Below are positions 5,895-14,678 of a stretch of 21,513 bases of DNA, piece by piece. This DNA is from a virus: positions 1 to 21,513 of the IMG/VR virus record IMGVR_UViG_3300029319_000600, one strand, 5' to 3'. Within the stretch, counting starts at the first letter, position 1, and every line of letters starts with the position of its first letter. Under the pieces are notes generated by a model. That model saw nothing but the letters and a program-made list of their open reading frames with translations, searched no databases and was not told the DNA's origin. The translations under genes and the position numbers were made by a program.

Positions 5895-6367
5895 TGCCAG
5901 TTGTTAATAGTAAAGAAAGATTGTTAGATATGTCTACAGTTATGGCTATGGCAGCAGATGATTTAAAAGGTAATATGCCTCTGCAAACCACATTACTTGC
6001 TATAGCTAGAGAAACAAGTTTACCTAATGTCGATGTAGTTCAGTTTGGTAATACTGTGTTTATAGGTCATATGGGTAAAGGTAAAAACAAAAATAAAATG
6101 GTAGGACGACCGCTCAACGTAGATACGGGTAGGAACTTTATTGATAACATGTTACAGTATGGTGGACATTTACAAGAAAAAGAAATAACACACTATTCTA
6201 CTTCTTTTGAAGGTGAAGTGCTAGTGCCAGCTATTAAAGTAATACAAAGAAAACTTATGGATACTGATACAAATATGTATTTAGGTGTTGATGAAGACGA
6301 TAATTATGTGGTTCTTGTTAAATTGGGTGAGGAATCTTTGAGGGAAAAATATGGCTCCAATAACTAA
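5894..6367 (+). CDS. Unknown phage protein, 157 aa
   Basis: GGAGG at 5882-5886 supports ATG 5894, which overlaps the previous TGA. The protein is mixed alpha/beta: an N-terminal helix (KERLLDMSTVMAMAADDLKG), a strand pair around VDVVQFGNTVFIGH (about 46-59), a lysine-rich loop (KGKNKNK), a middle helix around NFIDNMLQYGGHL, and C-terminal strands (NYVVLVKLGEE). It has no membrane span or recognised catalytic motif. The order of strands and helices is faintly like an acetyltransferase-type fold, but no acetyl-CoA loop is visible. It overlaps the 1532-residue gene by 17 bases, so it may be an assembly factor for it. I do not recognise the family with confidence. Confidence 0.8.
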   Translation: MPVVNSKERLLDMSTVMAMAADDLKGNMPLQTTLLAIARETSLPNVDVVQFGNTVFIGHMGKGKNKNKMVGRPLNVDTGRNFIDNMLQYGGHLQEKEITHYSTSFEGEVLVPAIKVIQRKLMDTDTNMYLGVDEDDNYVVLVKLGEESLREKYGSNN

Positions 6368-9300
6368 ACCTATAAAAAAAGTTATAAGGTGGGTTGGCGA
6401 TACCATAGAAGATGCAGCGGATTGGGTTATTGATGAAATAATTGATCCCGTTGTTGACACTGTCGGTAATGTCATAGATTCTGCGTTAGATGATCCTGTA
6501 AAAACTATAGCAACAGTTGCTGCCATAGCCACGGGTAACGCTTGGGCTATACCTCTCATAGAAGGTGCAGATGTTGCTATAGAAGGTGGTGATATTGGTG
6601 ATATATTAGAAGCCACAGGAAAAGCCTACGTAGCACAACAAGTTGGAGCAAAAGTAGGAAAATACGCTGGATCGGAGGCAGCGGCATCGGCAGCAGAAGC
6701 AGGTGCATCAGCAGGGCAACAAGCTGTAGCACAAGCAGTTATAGGAACAGGTAGTCAAAAAGCCACTCAAGCTATAGTATACGGACAAGATCCTGTAGAG
6801 GCTTTTGCAAAAGGTGGTATATCTGGAGGTATAAGTGCATCTTTAGGTCAGTTAGAACAAAATTCTGCGTACAAAGATTTACCACAAGCAGCAAAAAATG
6901 TGATAGCTGACACTTTGACTGCTACACTTACAGGAGGAGAGGTAACTCCAGAGTTAATTACAAGTGCCATAGTTAGAGGTACTGTAACTGCTAACTTAGT
7001 AGCAGAACAAATAGATCCTGTGCAATATAACGAGTTTGGTGATGAGTTGCCTGGGAAATTTACAGATGGACAAATTGCAGCAATAACTAATGCGATAGTT
7101 AACACATCAACCGCAGCTTTTACAGGTAAAGATATAACACCAGCTTTGATGAAATCAGTCCTACAATATGGTTCTGAGGAGTTAAATAAATCTTTAGATA
7201 AAAATGTACGGAACACCATAGATAAAGTTTCTGGTGACTATGAAGCACTAGAAACAAAAGCAGGTCAGGTAGATGATGCTGTAAGCGATTATGAAACTGC
7301 GGCTGCTAATTACAATGCCGTAGCCGATCAAATGAGACCTAGATTTGATGAGAGGAGCAGATTATTAGGACTAGTGGATACAGCAAGAGAAAATTTAAGA
7401 GCAAATGAAAATCAAGGCACAGTAAATGCTTATAATAGTGCGATTAAAACATATAATGATTATACTGTGGCTTTGGATAATGACTATGCAAATAAATTTA
7501 AACCCCTATTAGATAAATATAAAGCTGAGTCTGATACAGCTTTGAATAGTGTAAATACCTTTCGTGATGAATATAACGTATTAAAAAATAATTTAGTATC
7601 AAGTGGCGATCAATTAGATGATGCTCTAGTGCCTGTGCAACAAAGTATAGACAAAGCCTTCGTTAGAGCCATGACAGGAGATACATTCTTATCTGAAGAA
7701 TATATAAAGGTAAATAATTTAGATGATGATGCAGCGGCTGCAGGAGAAGATTTTGACCCACATTATCACTGGCTCACACAAGGTAAAAATGAGCAATTAC
7801 CTGTAAATCAAGAACAATATAATGAAGCGTTGCGTTTAGAACGTGAAGATTTTAAAGAAAAAGCTCTAGCCTCTGCAAATTTAAACATAAGTCATTTAAG
7901 TAAAAATCAAATACAGTTGTTAGATAAAGATTTAACGGAGATGTACGGAGATAATTTACAAGCCATTAAAAATGCTGATCCAGATAATTACGCAAGAGAG
8001 ATAACGCAACAATATCTAAGAGAGCAAGACTTTATTAAAGATTTATTAAAACAAGAATTTAATTACACAGATGCACAAATAGAACAATATATAAACAATA
8101 GAAATTCTGTAGATGAAAACATACATACGCTATCAAGATATCCAAAATCTGTAATAAGTAAAAATAATGTAACTGAAAAAGACATAGCTAGTGATAATGT
8201 TATCCTTGCTGCAAGTAGCGATGGTACTTTGGGGTATGTAAAAAAAGAAGTCAGAGATACATCATTTTATTGGGATAACACATTTGGAAAAAGAGTAAGA
8301 AGACAAGCTACTAATGATGGATATAATATAGTAGACGAAGAAGGTAATATAGAATTAACAGTAGAAACATTACCAAAACTTACACCTAGTGAATTACTTA
8401 AAACAAACCCTGAAGCAGGTATAACAACATATGCAGAACTGCAGGATGCAGAAGCAAGAAAGATAGTAGAGGCTGGTGTAGGTAGCACTACATGGACATT
8501 CATACAAAAAGCCTATGAATATGCTAGAAGAGAAGATGCACCAGACTTCCTAAAAGACACTGCAGGTGTTGTATTAAGTGCTGGTGGAGAACTAATAGAT
8601 AGTTTTAACGGATTGTTAATTTTAGCAGATATAAACCCTGAAACTACTAAAGCAGGTAAGTTTGCTAGAAAATTAATAAAAATGGGTGATGATGTTAAGA
8701 CTGAAGAATACAAAAATAACGTACAAGAAATACAACAGATAATAAATGATGCGAATAAAGATACAGACCCCGATGCACCTTGGTATGAACGTGCGTGGAA
8801 TACCACAAAAGCTATATATGACGGGGCTTCTAAAGCACCACTAACATTTGCAGCAGAGTATATAGCTAAAGAAGTTATACAAGAAGTGCCATTATTACTA
8901 TTAAGTGGTGGAACTGCTAATGTTGCTAAGAAAGTTTTGACGGAGGGTGGTGAGGCTTACGCTAAAAATATAGCTATGAAAGTTGGCGTTGGCACGTCTG
9001 TTACTACAAGTATGGCAGAGGGTTTTGGTGGTACAGCAGTAGAAACCTTTAATGAAGCCTACAGAACAGCCATAAAATCAGGTATGAACGAGGAACAAGC
9101 AACAGAATACTCGTTTGATTTAGCAAAGGAAGCAGGGACTATATCTGCTATAACAACTTTAGCCACAGGTAAAGTGCTAAAAGGTAACGACTTTGAAAGA
9201 ATTTTGTTTGGCAATAAGAAAAAAGGTAACATAGCAGAAGCGTTCGAGGTAATAGGCAAAGAAACTGTGCAAGAAGGCTTTGAAGAAGGGCTACCTAAAG

Positions 9301-10949
9301 CATGGTCAGAAACTAAATTAGTACAAATAGATCCTACAAGAGATACAGTTGGTAGTATAACAGCAAATACTATCTTAGGTATGATTTCTGGTGGTGGTAC
9401 AGCTACCACTATATATGGCACTGTAGAAGGCTACAATGCAGTACAAAATAAATTAAATGTTATTACAACAGGGGACTTTGTATCCAGTGCAATAGCTAAT
9501 TTTAACCCTGAAGTTAGTAGTGTAATAGAAAACACAAACAAAACACCTGAGAATATGTCTGTTTTAGAGCGAGATTTAACAGATCTAGGTATAGATAGTA
9601 ATACACAGGCAAACATACTTAATAATTTTTATAACGAAAGTTACACAAGCACAGAGGAAGTCTATGATAAGTATAGAGAATTTGGCGATTATAGACCTGA
9701 ACAGTCTGAGGTTGACAGGTTTGTAGGCAAAACATCAGATGAAAAGTTTAGCACTGATTTTGATGCGTATATAGATCCTAGATTTGTTGATAAACAAGAG
9801 ATATTAGATGTAGCTAAATCTGAAGGTGTTACTCTTACAGACGACCAGATAAATCAATATGTAGGACAGAAGGATGAAGCTGCTTTATTAGAGCAAGCTA
9901 GAAAAGATTTAGATCCTACAGCCGTTACAGAGGCAGAAGCCCGCAAATATCTTACAGATTTAGGATATACACCTACAGATGCAGAAGTTGCACAATTTAC
10001 AGCACAGATAGCAGAAACAGAGCAAGCTAAAGCTATTGGTGAATACGTAGATCCACGTATGACATCGGCTGATGAGGCTAAATCTTACTTTGATGCACTG
10101 GGTTATGTTGCTACAGATGACGAAATAAATAGTTATGTTGGTCAAATAGAAGAAATAAAACAAAGAGTAGCTATAGGTGAATATGTAGACCCTAGACTAG
10201 TATCAGAAACAGAAGCATTTGAAGCGTTTAAAGATGCAGGTCTTGCAGATGTACGACCAGAAGATGCAAGAAAACTTATGGGTCAATACGATCAAACTTT
10301 ACTTGGTAGTAGAGTAGAAGAAGCATTACCAGAAGCTAAATTTAACGTATTAAAGTATATGGTCGGTAGTCCTGCTACAGATACTACACCTGCTACAGGC
10401 ATTTTTGCAGAATTACAAAACGTAAAAGAATCACCCGAAATAAAAAGTCAATTAGATGCTTTATCTACAGCTTTGGGTGCACAAGAACAAAACATTACTG
10501 ACATTACAGATATAATAGGTAGACCTGCTACTGATGCAGATCAAGCCACAGGATTATTTGCTACAGCACAAGAGGCTAATCAACAATTAGCAGATCAGAT
10601 AACTAATTTACAACAACAACAAGCATCTTTTCAACAGCAACAAACAGATTTTGCACAAGATTTTATTAAACAATATGAACAACAGGCAGAAGATGAGGCT
10701 AGAAGAAGAGCCGCAGCAGCACAAAGAGGGCAACAAATGGATTTGGCAAGGCAGTTATATCAAGGGCTGCAGCCACAACAGCTCACGCCCTTAAAACCTG
10801 TAGAAGTAGCTCAAATAGGAGCACCGTATCAATTTGAAAGTATATTCCGTGATGCAGGTCAAGAGGCTTTTTATCAAACACCCTACAATAAGGGTGGACA
10901 AGTTAACGATTTAAATGATACATTATTAAAACTTATTGGGGACGATTGA
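6351..10949 (+). CDS. Giant internal-virion or tape-measure-like protein, 1532 aa
   Basis: AGGGA at 6341-6345 supports ATG 6351. Residues 1-50 hold amphipathic helices; 50-170 are Ala/Gly-rich and hydrophobic; about 295-430 look coiled-coil. A DPHYHWLTQGKNE motif lies at about 469-481. Residues about 825-1030 form a glycine-rich amphipathic module with VPLLLLSGG (846-854), AEGFGG (around 890) and KETVQEGFEEG (around 970-980). Residues 1094-1323 contain five 46-residue repeats. A GSPATDTTPATGIFAEL motif at 1339 recurs as GRPATDADQATGLFA at 1390. The end is Gln-rich coiled coil followed by PYNKGGQV. Length, repeats and membrane-like parts fit a protein packaged in the virion and ejected into the host envelope. 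A siphovirus tape measure is an alternative. The exact role is inferred. Confidence 0.8.
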   Translation: MAPITKPIKKVIRWVGDTIEDAADWVIDEIIDPVVDTVGNVIDSALDDPVKTIATVAAIATGNAWAIPLIEGADVAIEGGDIGDILEATGKAYVAQQVGAKVGKYAGSEAAASAAEAGASAGQQAVAQAVIGTGSQKATQAIVYGQDPVEAFAKGGISGGISASLGQLEQNSAYKDLPQAAKNVIADTLTATLTGGEVTPELITSAIVRGTVTANLVAEQIDPVQYNEFGDELPGKFTDGQIAAITNAIVNTSTAAFTGKDITPALMKSVLQYGSEELNKSLDKNVRNTIDKVSGDYEALETKAGQVDDAVSDYETAAANYNAVADQMRPRFDERSRLLGLVDTARENLRANENQGTVNAYNSAIKTYNDYTVALDNDYANKFKPLLDKYKAESDTALNSVNTFRDEYNVLKNNLVSSGDQLDDALVPVQQSIDKAFVRAMTGDTFLSEEYIKVNNLDDDAAAAGEDFDPHYHWLTQGKNEQLPVNQEQYNEALRLEREDFKEKALASANLNISHLSKNQIQLLDKDLTEMYGDNLQAIKNADPDNYAREITQQYLREQDFIKDLLKQEFNYTDAQIEQYINNRNSVDENIHTLSRYPKSVISKNNVTEKDIASDNVILAASSDGTLGYVKKEVRDTSFYWDNTFGKRVRRQATNDGYNIVDEEGNIELTVETLPKLTPSELLKTNPEAGITTYAELQDAEARKIVEAGVGSTTWTFIQKAYEYARREDAPDFLKDTAGVVLSAGGELIDSFNGLLILADINPETTKAGKFARKLIKMGDDVKTEEYKNNVQEIQQIINDANKDTDPDAPWYERAWNTTKAIYDGASKAPLTFAAEYIAKEVIQEVPLLLLSGGTANVAKKVLTEGGEAYAKNIAMKVGVGTSVTTSMAEGFGGTAVETFNEAYRTAIKSGMNEEQATEYSFDLAKEAGTISAITTLATGKVLKGNDFERILFGNKKKGNIAEAFEVIGKETVQEGFEEGLPKAWSETKLVQIDPTRDTVGSITANTILGMISGGGTATTIYGTVEGYNAVQNKLNVITTGDFVSSAIANFNPEVSSVIENTNKTPENMSVLERDLTDLGIDSNTQANILNNFYNESYTSTEEVYDKYREFGDYRPEQSEVDRFVGKTSDEKFSTDFDAYIDPRFVDKQEILDVAKSEGVTLTDDQINQYVGQKDEAALLEQARKDLDPTAVTEAEARKYLTDLGYTPTDAEVAQFTAQIAETEQAKAIGEYVDPRMTSADEAKSYFDALGYVATDDEINSYVGQIEEIKQRVAIGEYVDPRLVSETEAFEAFKDAGLADVRPEDARKLMGQYDQTLLGSRVEEALPEAKFNVLKYMVGSPATDTTPATGIFAELQNVKESPEIKSQLDALSTALGAQEQNITDITDIIGRPATDADQATGLFATAQEANQQLADQITNLQQQQASFQQQQTDFAQDFIKQYEQQAEDEARRRAAAAQRGQQMDLARQLYQGLQPQQLTPLKPVEVAQIGAPYQFESIFRDAGQEAFYQTPYNKGGQVNDLNDTLLKLIGDD
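9630..10319 (+). repeat. Five protein-level repeats of 46 residues (138 bp period)
   Basis: Repeat anchors lie at residues 1094 (weak copy), 1140, 1186, 1232 and 1278 of the 1532-residue protein, exactly 46 residues apart. The consensus is about Y-[VI]-D-P-R, then an acidic helix with EA, then [DA]-[LA]-G-Y-x-x-T-D-x-E-[VI], then [YF]-V-G-Q. DNA copies are diverged, so this is an old duplication kept under selection at protein level. Confidence 0.85.
10938..10942 (+). promoter_or_regulatory. Ribosome binding site GGGGA for the start at 10949
   Basis: GGGGA lies six bases before ATG 10949 and three before TTG 10946, favouring ATG 10949. Confidence 0.5.
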
Positions 10950-11764
10950 TGGCTGATTTTTTTGATTCTATCCTTGGTTATGGTGAAAGAGCGTTTGATT
11001 ATATAACCGATTTTGATGATGGCTTAGTTTCTGACGTAGGCTCTGCGTTTACAGATTCAAAAGGTGATGTTGATTTTGGTAAAGTTGCTGGTGGTATAGG
11101 GGCACTTGGAAAAGTGCTTGCAGATACAGGTGTAATAGGTGGTGACACGTATCTAGGTAGGTTATTTGGTGGCCCTCAGTCAGAAAAATTAGGGTATCAG
11201 GGTAAAATACCCACATATACAGCCACACGACAACAAGTTCCTGGGACTTTTGACCCTGAAAGGCGACCTGGAAGTGGTGGTCAAAGATACTTTACTGACG
11301 TTCGTTTTGATGGTGGTGACACTAGTGGTCAAGCTGCGGGGTTACAAGCCATGAATTTAGCTAATTTGGCACAACAAAACAGACAAGGGCAAGGACTCGC
11401 TGCACTAAGAGCGAAAAGGGCAGAAGATGCGGCTAAATCAGTCGCTGCACAGGCAGCACAAACTCAAGCCATGGCAAGTGGTGGTATAGCACGTTTAAAC
11501 CAAGGCATGTATTTAGATGGTATGACAGATGGTATGGCAGATAAAGTACCTGCTATGATAGGAAATACACAGCCTGCTGCTCTAAGTGACGGAGAGTTTG
11601 TAATTCCTGCAGATGTTGTTAGTGGGTTAGGTAACGGCAATTCTGATGCAGGAGCAAAGAATCTATATGCAATGATGGATAGAGTAAGACAAGCTAGAAC
11701 AGGAACTACTAAACAAGCTCCTGCTATAGATCCTAATAAAATGATGCCAACTATGAGAGGTTAA
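10949..11764 (+). CDS. Virion-type protein with SDGEFV motif, 271 aa
   Basis: ATG 10949 overlaps the previous TGA (TGATG). The N-terminus has a helix and a Gly-rich hydrophobic part (about 42-75). A block at 83-120 includes GYQGKIPTYTATRQQVPGTF and GSGGQRYFTDVRF. Residues 125-175 form an Ala/Gln-rich helix. The C-terminal third has ASGGIARLNQGMYLDGMTDG (176-195), then PAMIGNTQPAALSDGEFVIP (201-220) and LGNGNSDAGAKNLYAMMDRV. This C-terminal arrangement is, from memory, a recurring module in proteins of marine podoviruses, siphoviruses and myoviruses, always near structural genes. Its biochemical role is not known to me. The position between two long proteins suggests a partner of an internal or tail complex. 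Confidence 0.8.
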   Translation: MADFFDSILGYGERAFDYITDFDDGLVSDVGSAFTDSKGDVDFGKVAGGIGALGKVLADTGVIGGDTYLGRLFGGPQSEKLGYQGKIPTYTATRQQVPGTFDPERRPGSGGQRYFTDVRFDGGDTSGQAAGLQAMNLANLAQQNRQGQGLAALRAKRAEDAAKSVAAQAAQTQAMASGGIARLNQGMYLDGMTDGMADKVPAMIGNTQPAALSDGEFVIPADVVSGLGNGNSDAGAKNLYAMMDRVRQARTGTTKQAPAIDPNKMMPTMRG

Positions 11765-11765
11765 C

Positions 11766-12710
11766 ATGGCTGAACCAACACCAACCACTACAATAGCCAA
11801 CCAAGCGACAACAAATCCAGGGGCTAATCTAGTAGGTCAACAGACGGGCACAGAATCCTCCCTATCAAATTACGTAGGCCCCTATGTAACGGAGATGCTA
11901 GGCAGAGGACAGGCTTTGGCGGGTATGCCTTTTCAGGCGTACACAGGCCCCTTAACCGCAGCTCCCACTGCTTTACAACAACAAGCATTTACAGGACTTG
12001 CTAATTTAACTGTGCCCACCTCACAGATGGGTGCTTTCACTCCTGCTAGTTTTACAGACGAAGGCACTGCTCAGAAGTTTATGAACCCATATATACAATC
12101 TGCTTTAGACCCACAGATAGCAGAAGCACGTAGACAGGCAGAAATACAAAGAGTTCAGGATGCAGGTAGATTAACAAGAGCAGGAGCTTTTGGTGGCTCA
12201 CGACAAGCTGTTATGGAAGCAGAAGGTAATAGAGCACTCCTAAACAGGTTAGCAGGTATTACGGGAACAGGCTACAGGGACGCTTTTGATAAAGCCATGC
12301 AACAGTTTAACGTAGAGCAAGGTAGACAACAAACTGCTCAAGACGCTTTAAATACTTTTGGATTATCAGCTTTGGGTGCACAGACAAAAGTTGGAGAGGC
12401 ACAAAGAGCATTAGAACAGGCTGGTATTGATGCTGATAGAGCACAATTTGAAGAAGAAAGAGACTTCCCATTTAAACAAGTACAATACATGCAGTCTTTA
12501 TTACAAGGATTACCACTCGCTGCACAGCAATATACATACGCACAACCAAGTGCATTATCAGAGTTGTTAGGTGGTACAAGTGGTATAATGAGTCTGTATA
12601 ATAGTTTATTTGGTGGTGGGGCAAAAGATTCAACTACCAATGCAGGTATAGCAGCTATAGGAGATTTAGTGGCTGATAATACAGTAGAGGGTATGGAGGC
12701 CGAAGAGTAA
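11766..12710 (+). CDS. Helical virion or ejection-type protein, 314 aa, conserved in marine phages
   Basis: AGAGG at 11756-11760 supports ATG 11766, one base after the previous stop. After a Thr/Gln-rich, disordered-looking start, residues 35-60 contain YVGPYVTEMLGRGQALAGMP. The core at about 105-260 is helical, with MNPYIQSALDPQIAEARRQA, then GRLTRAGAFGGSRQAVMEAE, then QFEEERDFPFKQVQYMQSLL. The C-terminus is a Gly/Ser-rich hydrophobic stretch (LLGGTSGIMSLYNSLFGGG). This order of motifs matches a conserved but unnamed protein of uncultured marine phages. Helical build and neighbours suggest an internal virion protein comparable in role, not sequence, with P22 or T7 ejection proteins. The stop overlaps the next start. 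Confidence 0.8.
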   Translation: MAEPTPTTTIANQATTNPGANLVGQQTGTESSLSNYVGPYVTEMLGRGQALAGMPFQAYTGPLTAAPTALQQQAFTGLANLTVPTSQMGAFTPASFTDEGTAQKFMNPYIQSALDPQIAEARRQAEIQRVQDAGRLTRAGAFGGSRQAVMEAEGNRALLNRLAGITGTGYRDAFDKAMQQFNVEQGRQQTAQDALNTFGLSALGAQTKVGEAQRALEQAGIDADRAQFEEERDFPFKQVQYMQSLLQGLPLAAQQYTYAQPSALSELLGGTSGIMSLYNSLFGGGAKDSTTNAGIAAIGDLVADNTVEGMEAEE

Positions 12711-14677
12711 TGGCAATAATGGATAACGAAGTACAAACTACAATGGATGCGTTTAGAAGCAACCCTAACGCATTAATGCAAAGATTCCAAAGAAGTCAAC
12801 AGCTTATAGATTTACTTGCTTTACAAAAATTAAAAAGTGAGAAAGAAGCTGCAGCTCGTCAAATGCAAATGCAAATGCAACAGAATCCTAACACTATAAA
12901 GGAACAACGAGAAAAAGAAGTGTTAGATATGACTAAGAACGAGCTTATTCAACAGACTAGTGGTTTAATGGCTTTAAATAATGCTAGACGACAAAACAAT
13001 TTAAAAAAAGTTGCTAGTGCAGGTATAACAGGCAGACCCGCACCTAATATGAGAACAATGGCAGATGGTGGCATTGTAGGGTTTCAGCCTGGGGGTAGTG
13101 TTTTAGATAAACTAATACAAGAAAAAATCGCTGAGATAATGGCAGATAAAAATTTAGGGCCAGAAGAAAAACGAGCTGCCATAGCAAAATTAAGAGAACC
13201 AAAAGCTCAACCCGAAGGTATACAAAAAGTATTAGGTGATAAATTAATAGCAGATCAAACATATGACGACCAAGTTATGGGTCTTGGCATGGGAGCGTCA
13301 AAAGGTGATACGATACCACTAATTCCTGGGTCTAATGTATTAAATAGATTTCAAAAAGATACGCCTATAGGACAATTAGCACAAAGAAATATAGCAAATA
13401 TAGCTAGTCAAATAGGTGGCCCCGAAGTTGATACAACACCAGATCCTTTTGCTATAGGGAAAGGTAAAATACCACCAGACAGAAAAGGTGGTGATTCTGT
13501 TATAGAAGGTATCCCAGGGCTTGTATTAGATGATGAAGAAAAACCAGACGAAAAGAAGATAACCGCACCAGATGCAGGTATAGCGGCTATAGCTGCTCCT
13601 ACAGTAGAATATGACTCTCCGTTAGGAAAAATAAGAGATGAAGTTAAAAAACTAAAAGAAAAAGATGCTACATATGGATTACAAGATTTAGATAAAGTAA
13701 GAAAGAAAGGTAGAGATGAGTTTACAGATGCTACTAAAGATATAATCCCTGGGTTAGAATCAATACAAAGAACAAAACAAAGTGATTTAGAACAATTAAT
13801 AGCAGGAAAAGAAAAGTTTTATGAAGACATACAAGATCCTGATAAATTACGTGATCGTCAATTAAGAGCGGCTCTTGCAGGAGCGGCAGGACAGGCTACC
13901 TTTGGAACTACAGGTGCGGGTATAACAAGAGCATCTTTAGCAGAAGAAAAGGCACAAGAAGACTTTAAGGTAAAGGGTTTCCAAGATATCTTTGGTGATA
14001 AAAAAGCCTTAATTAAAGAGGTAGGTAAAGATAAAGCAGATATTATAGGCAAATCTTTTGAGATAACCAAAGGTGCTTTTGATATAGGCGAGAAGCGTGG
14101 TAAAACTGCAGCCGTAGAAAATGCTGCAGCAAAAACAGCAAGAGCTAGACTTGATTCAACTGTATTAAATGCAATCAGTAAAGATGCTGAAATGTTTTAC
14201 AAACAGGATGTAGATAACGCAACCTTTAAACAAAGAGCTAATATAGCCCATGCAAAGTTAATGTCTCAGGCTGCAGATAGAGAAGTTAAAGTTGATATAG
14301 CTAATTTACAGGCAGAGTTAGGTAGACAAAAGAACGCATTGTTAGCAGAGGCAAATAAAATAAAGAGTGCTGCAAGTTTAAGAACTTTTAGAACAACATT
14401 ATTCACTGGCACACAAAAGATTATAGCCGACTTAAAATCTAAATACCAAAAAGTATATTTAAAAGCGGCAGAAGACGCTAAACTAAACCCAGGTGGAGCC
14501 GCAGGCGAAAAAAGAGCTAAAGAACTTATAGCTCAAATGAACGCATTTATTAAGTCAGATACAGCATCTCTACAAGCTGTTACTAACGGTATTATAAAAG
14601 ATTTAGAAAAAGATATAAGTGGTGGAGGCGGCACTACTAATATGGACGAAGTAGATAAAATACTAGGTATAAAGTAA
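12710..14677 (+). CDS. Long helical virion-type protein, 655 aa
   Basis: ATG 12710 overlaps the previous TAA. GGAGG at 12695-12699 is at the far end of useful spacing, and a second ATG at 12719 is a possible alternative. Residues 1-105 form charged, Gln/Met-rich helices (ARQMQMQMQQNP). MADGGIVGFQPGG lies at 117-129. Residues 130-330 are Pro/Asp/Lys-rich and probably flexible. From about 340 to 640 the protein is strongly helical, rich in Lys, Ala and Glu, with a coiled-coil appearance, and a short glycine stretch (SGGGGTTN) precedes the end. There is no enzyme motif. Composition and place between two ejection-type genes suggest an internal scaffold or ejected protein. It is not assigned to a known family. 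Confidence 0.75.
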   Translation: MAIMDNEVQTTMDAFRSNPNALMQRFQRSQQLIDLLALQKLKSEKEAAARQMQMQMQQNPNTIKEQREKEVLDMTKNELIQQTSGLMALNNARRQNNLKKVASAGITGRPAPNMRTMADGGIVGFQPGGSVLDKLIQEKIAEIMADKNLGPEEKRAAIAKLREPKAQPEGIQKVLGDKLIADQTYDDQVMGLGMGASKGDTIPLIPGSNVLNRFQKDTPIGQLAQRNIANIASQIGGPEVDTTPDPFAIGKGKIPPDRKGGDSVIEGIPGLVLDDEEKPDEKKITAPDAGIAAIAAPTVEYDSPLGKIRDEVKKLKEKDATYGLQDLDKVRKKGRDEFTDATKDIIPGLESIQRTKQSDLEQLIAGKEKFYEDIQDPDKLRDRQLRAALAGAAGQATFGTTGAGITRASLAEEKAQEDFKVKGFQDIFGDKKALIKEVGKDKADIIGKSFEITKGAFDIGEKRGKTAAVENAAAKTARARLDSTVLNAISKDAEMFYKQDVDNATFKQRANIAHAKLMSQAADREVKVDIANLQAELGRQKNALLAEANKIKSAASLRTFRTTLFTGTQKIIADLKSKYQKVYLKAAEDAKLNPGGAAGEKRAKELIAQMNAFIKSDTASLQAVTNGIIKDLEKDISGGGGTTNMDEVDKILGIK

Positions 14678-14678
14678 A

